A DNA stretch of 64,000 nucleotides from Phytoseiulus persimilis (taxonomy: Eukaryota > Arthropoda > Arachnida > Mesostigmata > Phytoseiidae): contig CM075103.1 in assembly GCA_037576195.1 (NCBI GenBank), positions 6,014,001-6,078,000 of the forward strand, written 5' to 3'. Every line of letters starts with the position of its first letter. Positions within the stretch are counted from its first letter, which is position 1. Below, piece by piece: positions 25,249-35,791 of this stretch. The notes under the pieces were generated by a model, which saw nothing but the letters and a program-made list of their open reading frames with translations, was not told where the DNA came from and ran no database searches. The position numbers and the translations under genes are program-made.

Positions 25249-26834
25249 TCATCGATCCAGCATGGGACGCAAGTTCCTTATCACGAACTTTTTCGTATCG
25301 AGGAACAGCACACAGCCGTTCCTCAGTCGTTCGGGGTCGAGGCAGCGACTGATGAGGCCCAGCGACGACTCCACCGTGGTGAAACCCATGAAAGTCAATA
25401 AATTCGTTCTCCCCATCTTCCACAATATCGTCTCGGATGTATCGGACATCCTCCGAAGCCGTTCGAGAGCCGACAGCATATCTGGAAGGATGGAAGAGCC
25501 ATAAATGCTACCATTAGAATCTCCCGGAAGCTTCCCCGTCCGGGACAGTGTGTCGAAAGTTTGTGTCATCGATCAGTTGGTGTTTGACCACGAATTTCCA
25601 GAGAGAGAGAGAGTCGTACTCGAGCCGACGTAGGTGCTTTGCATGAAATGCTTGGTGATGTTCAAGAACTGGTCTGACAAGTCGAGAAGTCCCACGAGGA
25701 TTGTCCGCCGGAGTTTACTCCGATCCCTGCCGAGCAAGCTGTGGATGTTAACATCGAAAATTGCGAAACGTCCCACAGTTGTCCTTGAAGGCGAACCCCG
25801 AGGTCAACCACCAAGCCGCCGGACTTCCATCGATCCATATACCCTGCAAACCTCTTCAACATCCGGAATGAGAAATGAGGCCTGCTCAACGATCACTAGA
25901 TCAGAGTTCTGTCGTTATTTAATGAGGTATTCCGAGGTCCCAAATGAGCATCGCAGAGTATTTCGGAACACCGCTTCTATTTCGGCCCATTACACGATTC
26001 GGAAGCGATCATTCACTGCTCTCATAGACTCGTATGATCTCCACGTCCCTCTTTCTCGCCCTTTCTCCTGTTCCCCGGCCTGTGGCGCGGAAGTTGGACA
26101 TCGGAAGTCGGTCGGCCTCTGGCTCGAAATTCTGAAGAGATAATCCCAGGAGCCAATCTAGCGATGAGAGCGTGGGCGATAGGACTCGAACCCATCATTC
26201 ACGTTTGACAGAGCTTCAACCGAACAACTCTCGGCCATCTCCCCGTTCTGGGGAACGAAATCTTGAGAAACTATCAGATGAAACACCCGACACGTACAGC
26301 TGACTCGAGTTCACGGGGCGGGTCTATTGCTCCCTGACTCGTAGTGTTACAGAGAAATTTTGAACTCAAACCAAGCCCGGCCTCGAAGCAAGACCGCAAC
26401 GCTAACCCACGCCCTCGGAAGTTCAGAACTCACCCTTCGAGAGCATTGAGAGAAAACTGTGAGGTTATCCTGATGGAGTCCTTCAGCAGCTCCATCAGAA
26501 TATTTCGTAGTGAGTTGTCCGACAGGAAATCGAGAAAGCTCGCCAAGGTCATTTTCGTGAGGTCCGCGCTCAATAAAGTCGCGTTCCCGGCGAGATCTCT
26601 GATATCGGGTCGTAGCTCCGAACCGCAGTCGACCGAGAACGGGTTCTTCGAAATGCGAAATATTAGTTGGCTGTGCACCGAACATCTAACCGGAGGAGTG
26701 CATTGATTCACCGCAAACTCAACGGCGTCTCCGAATACCTGTTCACACGCTCCTCTTTCGAAATCATCAGCGAGCACTGTGCATAGAACTTCCGCCACCA
26801 GCACCGGAAGAAGGATTTTCGAGCTCATCCGCAT
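25249..26834 (-). CDS. secreted protein A, tandem family of unknown function (3 exons)
   Basis: Not a family I can name. Exons: 26834-26434, 25726-25620 and 25481-25249; phases 2 and 1 agree, giving 246 aa. The start is the ATG at 26834, with a second at 26828. Residues 1 to about 22 form a signal peptide (KILLPVLVAEVLCTVLA core). The mature part has Cys at 30, 45, 51 and 70, then a helical stretch, then Cys 216 and 226 in the last exon. Sequons occur at N84 and N156; N156 (LNIT) matches KNFT and ENFT at the same place in loci B and C. The middle exon is exactly 107 bp, as in B. Family membership rests on shared exon sizes, phases, Cys and sequon positions rather than high identity. A secreted, disulphide-bonded glycoprotein is the safest reading. 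Confidence 0.7.
26182..26237 (-). other. tRNA-like A box and B box pair (possible SINE remnant)
   Basis: Within intron 1 of locus A, the minus strand has TGGCCGAGAGT (26237-26227), close to a pol III A box, and GGTTCGAGTCC (26192-26182), a full match to the B-box consensus. Spacing is that of a tRNA gene and a five-pair T stem can be drawn. The expected acceptor stem does not pair, so it is not a functional tRNA. A tRNA-derived SINE relic or chance are the alternatives. Confidence 0.25.
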
Positions 26835-28251
26835 CGTTCCGAAAATCTTGTTCAAGTGTGAATTCTCCGAAAATCCGACTGAACGGCTCGCATGCGAACA
26901 GAGCGGTCCAAGATGTGGGCGACTGAGGTCAAGTCGGCAGTTGGCTTTGCTGTGTGATGTGGGTCAATCAATTCAATTGCGAACTGCTGCCTCGTATTCG
27001 AGCAAACAGCTCAGCCGAGTTGTTTACCGATGAGGTGAGAACATTCACCACAACCCCGAACCTCGAATCGGTTATCACGGTAGTTCGTTTCATGACGCTG
27101 ACTCATATTGCATGCGGAGATCTCCCTGTGCTATTCTCGTGTCTCTTTCCAATTCTCCAAAAAACGTTATATCAGCCCGCGGCTCCCAGCGGAGGCCAAC
27201 CTCGATGTTCTGTTGAATTTCGAACCCGCCGCTTACGCTCGTGAGTTCCTCGCTGAAGTCGGCCATCGCGCAAAGTCGGCGACTTGGCCCGCCGATGGAC
27301 TACGCGGCTGGCGTAGCCTCAGATGCCACAATAAAGCACTCTGCCAATTGTGAATACGTGTGCGCTGATTTAACGGGTCTTGAGGGGGGGAGGGCGCGTG
27401 CGAAGTTTGGTGCCCAACGGCACGGGGTACTGCTTTGGTTTGCACCGCGGAGGCGACATCGGAAAGAGCCTCGCTTTGCTGACGGATAAGGATCGGTTGA
27501 CGAGATCAGTCATTCTCACAGTGGCGCATACAGAGCTCGCCGTGGAGTTTGCGCCGCCAGGAGGTTCTAGACGGGAACCCAAACGAATATAATAGCATCT
27601 ACAGACAAGCGGATGCATCATCGCGCGTAGCACTTAGGTCATCCAACAACGGGCTCGCAGTTGTTAGTGGAATCTTAGTGAAGATTCCTGGAATCATCGC
27701 CAAGGATCGCTATCCTATTGCCCCTCGGATTGACCCCGCGGATGTTCACGCTGATCGGGGTTGACGAAATGCATAAAGTGTTCTATTTGTTCTCAACGAT
27801 TCATTTCTCAATGAATCGATTGCGACCCCACGAGGAGTAGGGCGTACACATGTGCGATGGAAAGGGGATTATGTAGCAGGACTCGCGGTTGTTGCCGACT
27901 TTGGAGACTCTTTGCTGCCAAATCCGCTCAATTAGCGCTGACCTGCTCAGAATCGGGAGAGTGCTATATTCTGGCATCTGAGTTTCTGGCATCCGAGGCA
28001 TAGCCGCGCGGCTGCGTATCTTTATTTCAACCCGTACACTCTTCAACCGGCATCGTGACGTCGCACGATACGTCATCCGCGGTTTTCGATAGCGAGAGGG
28101 AAAATTGAGCCGCTCCGCTCCAAAGGGAAACCCCGTTCTCGGTATCTTCTGTGCAGCCGTTTTTTTCGAGTAATCGGCTCATCATGTGACATCACTGGAG
28201 AAAAGACCGGTTCGTTTCCCTAGCGAGAACAAGGCCTGGAAAGGAAGACGG
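26835..28251. other. intergenic between locus A and the glycine-rich gene
   Basis: Open frames are short, overlap on both strands and carry no signal peptide or domain. Nothing supported was found apart from whatever promoter drives locus A, for which no TATA box was seen. Confidence 0.4.
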
Positions 28252-28280
28252 TATAAAGAGAAGACTCTACCGAGTATCAG
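28252..28280 (+). promoter_or_regulatory. TATA box and initiator of the glycine-rich peptide gene
   Basis: TATAAAG at 28252-28258 is followed by TATCAG, an arthropod-type initiator, at 28275-28280. The implied start site near 28278 is about 26 bp after the first T of the TATA box, the normal spacing. It leaves a 5' UTR of about 37 nt before the ATG at 28315. This is the clearest core promoter in the window. Confidence 0.65.
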
Positions 28281-28314
28281 GCCAGAAGCGAACAGAACCC
28301 AAAGCTCATCCGCA

Positions 28315-28686
28315 ATGAAGCTCTTCATCGTCGCAATCGCTGTGGGAGTCTGCGCCGTGTGTGCTGCGGCTGCACCGGCTGAGATCTCGAGCACCACAAC
28401 CGAGAAAACAGAGGCTACTTCGGAAGCTACCAAGGACGGTCAAGGTACGGAGGACATTGAAGAGCGGAGAGGTTTCGGACACAACCGTGGCTACGGCGGT
28501 GGATATGGAGGAGGCTACGGCGGTGGCTATGGAGGAGGCTACGGCGGTGGTTATGGAGGAGGCTACGGAGGAGGATACGGAGGAAACCGAGGATACGGTG
28601 GAGGTTACGGAGGAAACCGAGGCTACGGCGGTGGATACGGCGGAGGGTACGGAGGGAACCGAGGCTACGGAGGTTTCGGTTACTGA
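28315..28686 (+). CDS. secreted glycine-rich (GGY-repeat) peptide with acidic propiece
   Basis: Single exon, 123 aa, from an ATG 37 nt after the predicted transcription start. Residues 1 to about 20 are a signal peptide (MKLFIVAIAVGVCAVCAAAA). Residues 21-50 are rich in Thr, Ser and Glu and end in EERR, a dibasic site at 51-52. The rest is GFGHNRGY followed by (GGGY)n with interspersed GGNRGY units. This order (signal, acidic propiece, dibasic cleavage, Gly-rich mature part) resembles processed glycine-rich antimicrobial peptides of spiders, but GGY repeats also occur in cuticle and adhesive proteins. I cannot separate these by sequence. AATAAA lies at 28769-28774, 83 nt after the stop. The frame on the opposite strand is a shadow of the repeat. 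Confidence 0.85.
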   Translation: MKLFIVAIAVGVCAVCAAAAPAEISSTTTEKTEATSEATKDGQGTEDIEERRGFGHNRGYGGGYGGGYGGGYGGGYGGGYGGGYGGGYGGNRGYGGGYGGNRGYGGGYGGGYGGNRGYGGFGY

Positions 28687-28768
28687 AAACACAGCTCCTG
28701 AACTGCCCTAGAGGCTTTGTATCATAGGATTATCATTGTGAACATCTGTTGTACATAAGGAGATTCAC

Positions 28769-28774
28769 AATAAA
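28769..28774 (+). terminator. polyadenylation signal of the glycine-rich gene
   Basis: AATAAA followed within 5 nt by TGTGTTC, a GU-rich downstream context. It lies 83 nt past the stop codon at 28684-28686. With the TATA/Inr this delimits a transcript of roughly 0.5 kb. Confidence 0.65.
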
Positions 28775-30995
28775 TTGTGTTCAAGTAGAATCCATCGTCT
28801 TCGAGGAACCCTCGCATCGCTCGATTATTTGAAACATCAACAGAGTCTCATGTTCCTATTTGATGCTCTGATTCGCGTCCAAAGGTCGCGTCGACGTTGC
28901 TCGCACCTGACCCGATTTCCGGAGAGAGCGGATGACACTCGCTGTTTTCGTGCTTCGTTTCAATGAAGCGATATTCTAAGTCTGAAAATGCGCAATCGCT
29001 ATCTCAGATTGGGAGAGAGTTTCTGGAACATTCGAAGACCCTGCCGGAAAACATGGAGAGCCTTTGGCTCCATGGAATCATCTCCCCTTTCATCTGGAGC
29101 TCTAAAAGTCGCTAGCTCAGTGCCTTGGAGCGATACGGTCCTGCCGGTCATGTTGACTCGGACGGATAAGATGACGTCAGACTTGTTGATGTTACGTAGC
29201 ACTGCAGAACATACGGCTGCCGATGGTGGCAGCGGGCGCCGCTCTCTCGAGCCGTCGACATCACCAGGAGTCGTCAGAAATTAATTGTCTTGGCAGTTTC
29301 GGATAGTCATCGCACTGCCCATCGACGTGTTGACAGGGAGAAAAGCTGCCAGCGGCGCAAGCCGAGCTAGTTGCTGCACCAGAACTGGTGCATGCCAGAT
29401 GAGTCAGGGTCGGTTCTTCTGGCGCCGGAACACTACTCAGGTCTATCGCCTCCAGGCATCGCAGCGGTCCCAAACCGCGGTTCCGGTACCGCACTTTCTT
29501 GCAGTGCCAGAACCGCAAGGGGTCGCGCAGAGAGAGAGCTGCTATCTAGCCGTTATCAGCGAGCTAAGACTTCCAGCGTTCAATATCCGGGTAGACCTCA
29601 GCCCGAATGGTAGAATGGGAGCCAAAATTTCGGTGAAATTTCGGAGGTATCCTTTGGAGCCGGCGCCCGGCCAGAACCTACTCCCGGGAAGCTCGCTACG
29701 ATGGCGATGCTTTTTCGTTGTACACCAGGGCCATGCCTGCAACGAACGTGGAGAGCGACAGCGACGAACTTCTGGAATCACCATGCTCTCTGCTTCACCC
29801 CAAGTCGCACCAAGCGAGTCGCATGTCGCAAATCGTCAACCAGTCCGAAGTGTCGGTCCAGGAGAATTCCGTTCCCTGTCACGCGGAATGGTATCCAATC
29901 GAAAGAAGGCTGAAATGCTGTGTGTTTTCCAAAAAGGGCGTTTCGATGAAGCCAGCAGGGTCGAGACATAAACGTATCCGCTAGATGGGAAGCTTCAGAT
30001 TATTGTCTCCCAGCAGCTAGGAGCACACTTCAGTTCAGTACGCAAATGCATTTGCGTTCGAAGCTCCGGACCCAGTCAGTCCTTGTTCTTGTGTCCCGAA
30101 ACTCGGTAATCGAAGACTGAAAGATCGACGAGCTTTCTCAGCGATCATTCGAAGAAATAGCATGGATTGACAGGAAACTGTTCACTGCCGACTCTTGACG
30201 CATTAGATCGAGCGATATGAAAAGTATGTGCAGGTTTGCGCCCAGTCACTTTGTTAATAACTTCCTGCTCAGATGAGTTTCTCCAGATGAAACTGATGCG
30301 CGTTTTCGTGCTGCTTGAAGGCTATCCGTATCATTCCATTCGTTTGTCGTGGTTCCTCGCGGTTTCGAATCGCGGTTCTCATTTGCGGCTCTCAGAGAAC
30401 CGCGGCCCTGGAAATTTCTGGATGCCTAGTCGCCTCTGGTCTCTGTAAGGAGAATGTTTCAACATTTAACTGCGCGCTTCCGAGCACAGCCCTGATCTGA
30501 TGGCTAGAGACCAGCCCACCAAACTTGTCGAAGAATTTCATATCACCAGGGCGGATCTTCAATGATGAAATCTAGTTGCCGCAAATGAATCAGCGAAAGG
30601 AGGAAGTTGCCCGCCGGAAATCGTTTCCACTCGCTCATATTTTTGTTCGTTCTTCCCGAGATTTGATACTTTCTGATAGCGAAAATAGCCTGACATATAA
30701 CAGTTGAATGCTGAGATTCCGCACGACAGCTATAATGCGCGAATCGGAAGCTCTGGAGTGTCGGAACGGGGATTCCTCAAACGATCTCCTAGATTTCAGG
30801 CTGGCCAGTTTCGAATAAAGGATGAAACGTCGTCGGAGCTTGTTGGAAATTGTGACTGGACCGTCGAACGAGAGCGAATCCGATTTCGAATCGACTCTGA
30901 GCGAACAGATTTATCGTTCATGAATCGAATGTCATTCCTTGGCCGTATCACTATGGTGGCAACTTTCACGCTCCACTCGAGGCTGTGTAGTCTAA
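28775..30995. other. intergenic, no supported gene
   Basis: A 228-codon plus frame (29285-29971) and several minus frames are open here, but none has a signal peptide, domain or credible splice sites. The plus frame opens with ATG but is compositionally ordinary, and its neighbours on the minus strand are equally open. A short dyad, TGCACCAG-AA-CTGGTGCA, lies near 29372-29389. I see no gene I would support. Confidence 0.4.
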
Positions 30996-31541
30996 ATGGC
31001 TCCGAATGCCTTCTGTTTATTTGCGTTGGTATCCCTCTTGTCACGAACAATGACAGCCAAGAAGAGCAAATTATTGAGTACCACATGCATCGACGGCTCG
31101 ACGACACCGTGTCCTCCACCAGAGGTATACTTTCGAAAATTGCTCCAAGCCGTACGAAAAAGCTCAGCGACACCTCAATCCAAGGATGTGCACGAAGAGA
31201 AGGAGGTCCTGGAGGCAAGCGAAACGCAGCTTGGGAACATCGGACCTCTCGCATCGAACTTGACGAGAAAACGAACCGAAGCTACGATGGAAAACGTGGA
31301 CCATGGAGGAGAACCTCTTTGCAACGGAGAACCCGGAAAATGTGAAGAGGAGTTCAAAGCCCGTCTCCTGGTACTCATGATGGCTGCTGACCCCGTCGAC
31401 GAGATCAGTATCGCTCTCGATCTCCTCGGACCGCCGCCCATGCCGACCGCTTGCGCCGCTCCGACGGTCAGTGTACTTCTATCCGGCATCTGCTGTCCTT
31501 TCGAGCCGTTTCAGAAAACTCTCCTGTGCAAATTGGTTTGA
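30996..31541 (+). CDS. putative secreted protein, 181 aa, unknown function
   Basis: Single open frame from an ATG at 30996. The first 21 residues (APNAFCLFALVSLLSRTMTA after Met) look like a signal peptide. The mature part has Cys pairs near the N-terminus (TTCIDG...TPCPPP) and in the second half (LCNGEPGKCEEEF), followed by a hydrophobic helix-like segment (ARLLVLMMAADPVDEISIAL), and ends with a Cys-containing tail. The Cys pair plus following helix recalls the last exon of loci A-C, but the strand is opposite and there is no intron, so kinship is uncertain. A possible AATAAA lies at 31790-31795. No TATA box seen upstream. Confidence 0.45.
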   Translation: MAPNAFCLFALVSLLSRTMTAKKSKLLSTTCIDGSTTPCPPPEVYFRKLLQAVRKSSATPQSKDVHEEKEVLEASETQLGNIGPLASNLTRKRTEATMENVDHGGEPLCNGEPGKCEEEFKARLLVLMMAADPVDEISIALDLLGPPPMPTACAAPTVSVLLSGICCPFEPFQKTLLCKLV

Positions 31542-32116
31542 CGAAAATTCTTCCGCGAGAAATACCCCGACGAGCAAGGCAGCTCCCGTGTTCCATTTAA
31601 ACAGAACGTCTCGTGCGACATATGACTTGGGAGACCTGGCGTTATGAAGAATTACTTCAATAATCGTTCAGTCAACTCCGCAAGTGCGAGGGTGTACTTC
31701 TCCAACAAACAGCGAATGCCGGCGCCAGTCATTCCTCTTGGGAAGCTCGAGGTCGAACTCAAGATCTCTGAGAGAGTGAATAAGTATGCAATAAATCTCG
31801 GAGAATCAATCTAGGTAACTCTTTCGACGTTGACCTGAATTGTGAGCGAGGACGGCACGAATCGTTGTCGCTTTCGGAGAAGCGCGTCAGCAGTACGGGA
31901 GGACTGACTCTCGCGGTATATGCCGTCCGAATACCGAGTTCACCGAGGGATTAATTGCTTGGGCCAAGCCGAGGTCTTCCAAACTCAAGAAACATCGTAA
32001 ATGAAGTCGAGCTGAAAAAGAAATCGGCGGATTACATTCCCATCGAGACTATTTATTAAGCATCTGCTACTCACAAGCTCATTCGATTGAGGTGAAACAA
32101 CGAAGCTCGAACCGTG
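31542..32116. other. intergenic and 3'/5' UTR span
   Basis: Probably holds the 3' UTR of the 31-kb gene (AATAAA at 31790-31795) and the promoter of the next. A TATTTATTAAG stretch at 32050-32060 could act as a weak TATA element about 60 bp before the next ATG. No coding feature seen. Confidence 0.35.
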
Positions 32117-32449
32117 ATGTCTTTCAAGTCTTTCGTGATCGTTGCGGTAGTTGCCGCAATTTGCTGCACTTGCAGCTTTGCGGAGTCGGCTCACCATCGC
32201 TCCGGGCACCCCAGCTTGAAGACCCGTGAGGTGGCTCCGAGGAGAGATGTGAGGGATGTGACATCCAAGCTTCAAGGCTCCGCTCACGTTTTACATCGCC
32301 ACGGAGCAGAGGAAAGGAATCACGGGACAGACATCCAGCCGCGATCCTTCGCTCCTTCCTCTTCCAACGGTAGAACTGGCAAAGGGATGCTTCGCACCCG
32401 CCGCTCTCTCGTCAAAGGGCCAAGGCGACGTCGCGTCGGCAAGAAGTAG
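32117..32449 (+). CDS. putative secreted basic peptide, 110 aa
   Basis: The ATG at 32117 begins MSFKSFVIVAVVAAICCTCS, a good signal peptide likely cleaved after FA at about residue 22. The mature chain lacks Cys and is rich in His, Arg and Lys. It carries several dibasic sites (PRR, RTRR) and ends in GPRRRRVGKK, so it could be further processed. It resembles a precursor of a cationic peptide (antimicrobial or peptide-hormone type), but no family motif is recognisable. A C-terminal Gly-Lys-Lys tail is the kind of signal that gives an amidated peptide after trimming, though that is inference. It may be one exon of a longer gene, since GTGAGG occurs inside. Confidence 0.45.
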   Translation: MSFKSFVIVAVVAAICCTCSFAESAHHRSGHPSLKTREVAPRRDVRDVTSKLQGSAHVLHRHGAEERNHGTDIQPRSFAPSSSNGRTGKGMLRTRRSLVKGPRRRRVGKK

Positions 32450-33124
32450 ACTATTCAACAGCGACATACTTGAATATACTTTCTGCACTCACATTTTGCT
32501 ATTCATTCGTTCAAATCATCCTCCGAGTCATCTTTAACAGCTGCATTGTGAGCCCTCGTTCAGCGGGTTATTATTGATGGAGTTGTGAGAAATGTCTCCA
32601 AGTTTCCGCGGGTTCTGGTGAATTCACTCGATCATAGCGAGATATTGACGAGTTTTAGTCGTTTGTCTGCTAAGATCGGATTTCTACGCGCCTGCGCGAG
32701 CTACCGCGAAGTATATCGGGTATGAGGAATATTTTCGACTCGGTTGCTCGATCTGATTCCTCCATTCCATCTCGAATCGAGGATTTCGATGAATATATTG
32801 CCCGGCTGATCCTTGCCTGGCTAAATCTAGAAAATTACATCGCGACTGTGAATTCTCGTTATATCTATGGTTGAAGAAGTAGTCTCTCGTATGCAAGACA
32901 TCAGGGTGATTGAGCAGCCGAAATACTCAGTGCTACTGAGATATTTATTAGACTCGCTATTTATGATTCAATCAAGATTGCATTTCCAGCAGCCCGAACT
33001 TGTTGCTTCTACTTGATGATTGAAGTTCCACTGGCGCTGCTCATTCTCCGATTTAGTCTTCCTTCCAAACCACCGCTTCCAGAACCAGGGCCGTTTCGTG
33101 GTCGTAGGCGCGCTCTTGTGGATC
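32450..33124. other. intergenic, nothing recognised
   Basis: Short frames only. No polyadenylation hexamer was seen close behind the 32.1-kb gene. AT-rich patches occur near 32560-32570 and 32940-32960. Confidence 0.35.
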
Positions 33125-33331
33125 TCAAAAAACATATGTGGTGGGCGGTGGAGCTGGCGCAGAGCTCCGGCAGGGCAGGGTCCACACATCCCGGACTGGA
33201 TCCAAAGGAGTCGCCCCAGGGGGCCACAGGGAGCAGTCGACACGCGTTTGGTAGGAGGAACTCCAGTCGGAAGGCTCGTGGCCTCCGACCAGACCTACCA
33301 GAGTCGTCGTCAACGCCAATGCGATCAACAT
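33125..33331 (-). CDS. possible small secreted peptide, 68 aa
   Basis: The minus-strand ATG at 33331 opens MLIALALTTTLVGLVGG, a strong signal-peptide profile. About 50 mature residues follow, with two Cys, many Pro (WPPGATPLDP, PAPPPTT) and a stop at 33125. Two other frames across the same DNA are also open, and a minus-strand frame continues past it to 32968, so an exon ending inside this frame and splicing onward is possible. Only the signal-peptide segment is persuasive; the full product is unsure. Confidence 0.35.
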   Translation of the reverse strand: MLIALALTTTLVGLVGGHEPSDWSSSYQTRVDCSLWPPGATPLDPVRDVWTLPCRSSAPAPPPTTYVF

Positions 33332-35791
33332 ACTGATTGAACACTGTCTACACGCGGTAGCCTGTATTTGAAGAGAAAAAAGAATCGCTTCGATAATTCA
33401 GGGAAGAGTGGAACGGCACGCTTTGTGGAGCCGATCGCGTGACATCCTTGAATGTTTCCGTCCATTCATCCTTTATCTGTCTGCCCTCACTGGATACTTT
33501 GCGGAACCGGATCAAGATTCTCAGGAAAGAAATACTTCTGAAGCTAACTACACTCCCACTATCGAATATGCACATTCATCGATTAACACCGGCGGGCAAT
33601 ACCACTTCTCGCGCTCGCGTGTACTTCTCTCAAGCTGAGCTCATTCAGCTCCGTTCAGCCGGTGGACTCGCCTCGCGTTCCAGAATCGGGCGCCGACTTC
33701 GTATCGGGCGAAGGGTTGGAAATCCTGTATGTGATACTTCCAACAAAACAACAGGGCAGCTTTCTTCCATCATCCAGGAGCCCCAGCCTCGGAGGTTAAG
33801 GTTGTTTGGATCCGTCAAACGAGATTCACGGAGGATCCAGTTGAGATCGGAATCAACGCACTTCTTGCTTCAGCTCCGAACAAAGTCTCTGCGTCTCTCA
33901 TGTGATGTAGATAATTTTTGTTGCAGACGGTTTTCGAACGCACTTCTGGCTGCGGCGAAGACTCGGATTAAGGACTCGAATTGCGAAAAAGTTTCGGGAA
34001 GTAACGCGAGGTTCAGCTGGACATCCATCGATTCGTCTACCTGAATCGATTTATAGAGGCTGGGATATGACTGATGCAGAAAGTTTCACGCCCAGGTCAG
34101 GATAATTGTTTCAACAAAGAATGTTCGAAGATCAGACATTATCGCTAACGTGGGGATTCATTATCGAAGCAGCTTCCACGAGCCTTCTATCGATCATCTT
34201 GAGCAGAACATTTGATGACATCATGCCTCCCATAGATTACGTGACTGTTCTTCTCGAACAGTAGTTACGGATCTTCAACCGGCCAACAGAGAGGGGAAAA
34301 TTATCGCTCTCAGGGTCCGTTCCCATGGTCACGAACGGGTACCTTGGGAAGCTAGAGTTTGTGAGCTCGGATCACTTTCGTCGGAATCCTGAGGGGAAAA
34401 GATCCGGCGAATCAACAGCGGCCTGCCGTCGAACGAGTTGAAAGATGTCCTGACACAAAATTGAAACTTTTTCTCGGATTTTCGGGGACCCAAATCGGCC
34501 CCGCTGGGACGCCGGAAGGAAAAAGTTCGCTTCCCAACTAATTTCATGCATTCGAACGAACCGTCGTCTTCGAGTGTCATCGCAATCATCCCTTGGAAGA
34601 TGAGTCAGTCGATACGTAGAGCTCGTCGATCTTGCGACGGAAGCAATGCTTTCAGAGGGGCTCGAACAATCAAAGAACACTTACACTCAAAACATCGCGA
34701 GTCAGCTCGTGATACGCTCTCGAACAGACAAGATAGAATGAGGCTTACAATCGAAGCTGTACTTCCGCCGTTTCCTTAGGGTATGCGACTCCTGAGTGAG
34801 AGCAATACTTCGAGTGATGGAGTATGAGGACAAAAGATGACTCGTTCATTACGAACCCTCATCGAGAGGTCTCAGCATGTTACGTTCGCCAGAAGAGTTG
34901 GTCCGCATGTGTGCAGGCTTGGATGTTACAGAACTGCCTTCGAGAGTCACCGGCGCCACGGATTCAATTCTGAGTTTGGCTCTGAACTTCCAAAATAAAA
35001 CCAAAAGTGTGAGGAATACACGCGTCGATCGAACTTAGGTGAACAGCTGTCGATCGGGAGAATCGCTGCTTCCCGAACTTGAGCGCGGCTCCCTGCTCGT
35101 TGAATCACACATCTGATATGCCAGATCTTGTTCCGCTGCGAAACTCATGGCGAGCTTCAGGGAGGGCGTACTTTCGCTCTGATGCATTCTCCAAGGAGCA
35201 GAGGCGTCAGAATAATTTTCCGTGCCGCGGGGGTCATCTTCTGAAACACTGATCGGGCCTCGTCTCGGCTACGGGTTCGATTCGGGGCCGTGGAGTCTGT
35301 TTGAAAGCTTCTTGACCAGGTTACGGTACGTAGTGGATATATTCAGTGCCGAAAGCGGTTTTGCCTTGTCGCGGGAACCAAAGGTCGGGACGGATGCGCC
35401 GTGTGGCAACAATGAGTTCTCCGCCAGGAGAGCTCAATTTTCGACGGCGTTACGCGAAGAGCTCCTAGTTGCCCGGAAGCACAGACCATCCTGGAGGGCG
35501 CAAACAGGGAACACGTGATCATTTCGAGGCTGGAACACGAGTATCTACTTCTCAAGGTGTTCGATTGGCGTGCGAAAATAATTAGGACCAAGTCATGAAT
35601 CGCTAGTCGAGCTGTCATGGAGAGCTGATATCGAAAAGAATGGCTAGCCATCCCGATCGTTCGAAATCGACGAGAGTCGGAGCTAGAGAGGCTGACAAGG
35701 GAGAGAGGACAGAGCTCTATGACCTATTGGAAGTTCTCGCAATGACCGAATCTCATCTTCCTCCTCCTGAGTCTATCCGGACGCTGGGGAC
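33332..35791. other. intergenic, no supported gene
   Basis: A 201-codon plus frame (33439-34044) is open but has no signal peptide or known motif. At 35640-35939 a 99-codon plus frame with a plausible soluble-protein composition overlaps the 3' end of locus B on the opposite strand; one of the two is presumably a shadow. Nothing else supported. Confidence 0.35.

Noticed and set aside
25573..25776. Two overlapping minus frames near 25.6-25.9 kb taken as separate genes
   Set aside because: Only the 35-codon part between the CGGCAG acceptor and the GTACGA donor fits the family; the remainder is intron.
28306..28692. 128-codon Val/Ser-rich minus-strand frame across the glycine-rich gene
   Set aside because: It is the complement of the GGY repeat; the plus-strand gene has promoter, signal peptide and poly(A) signal.
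29285..29971. 228-codon plus-strand open frame
   Set aside because: No signal peptide, domain or repeat; opposite strand is equally open; treated as chance.
33439..34044. 201-codon plus-strand open frame
   Set aside because: Basic, featureless composition and no promoter or poly(A) signal nearby.
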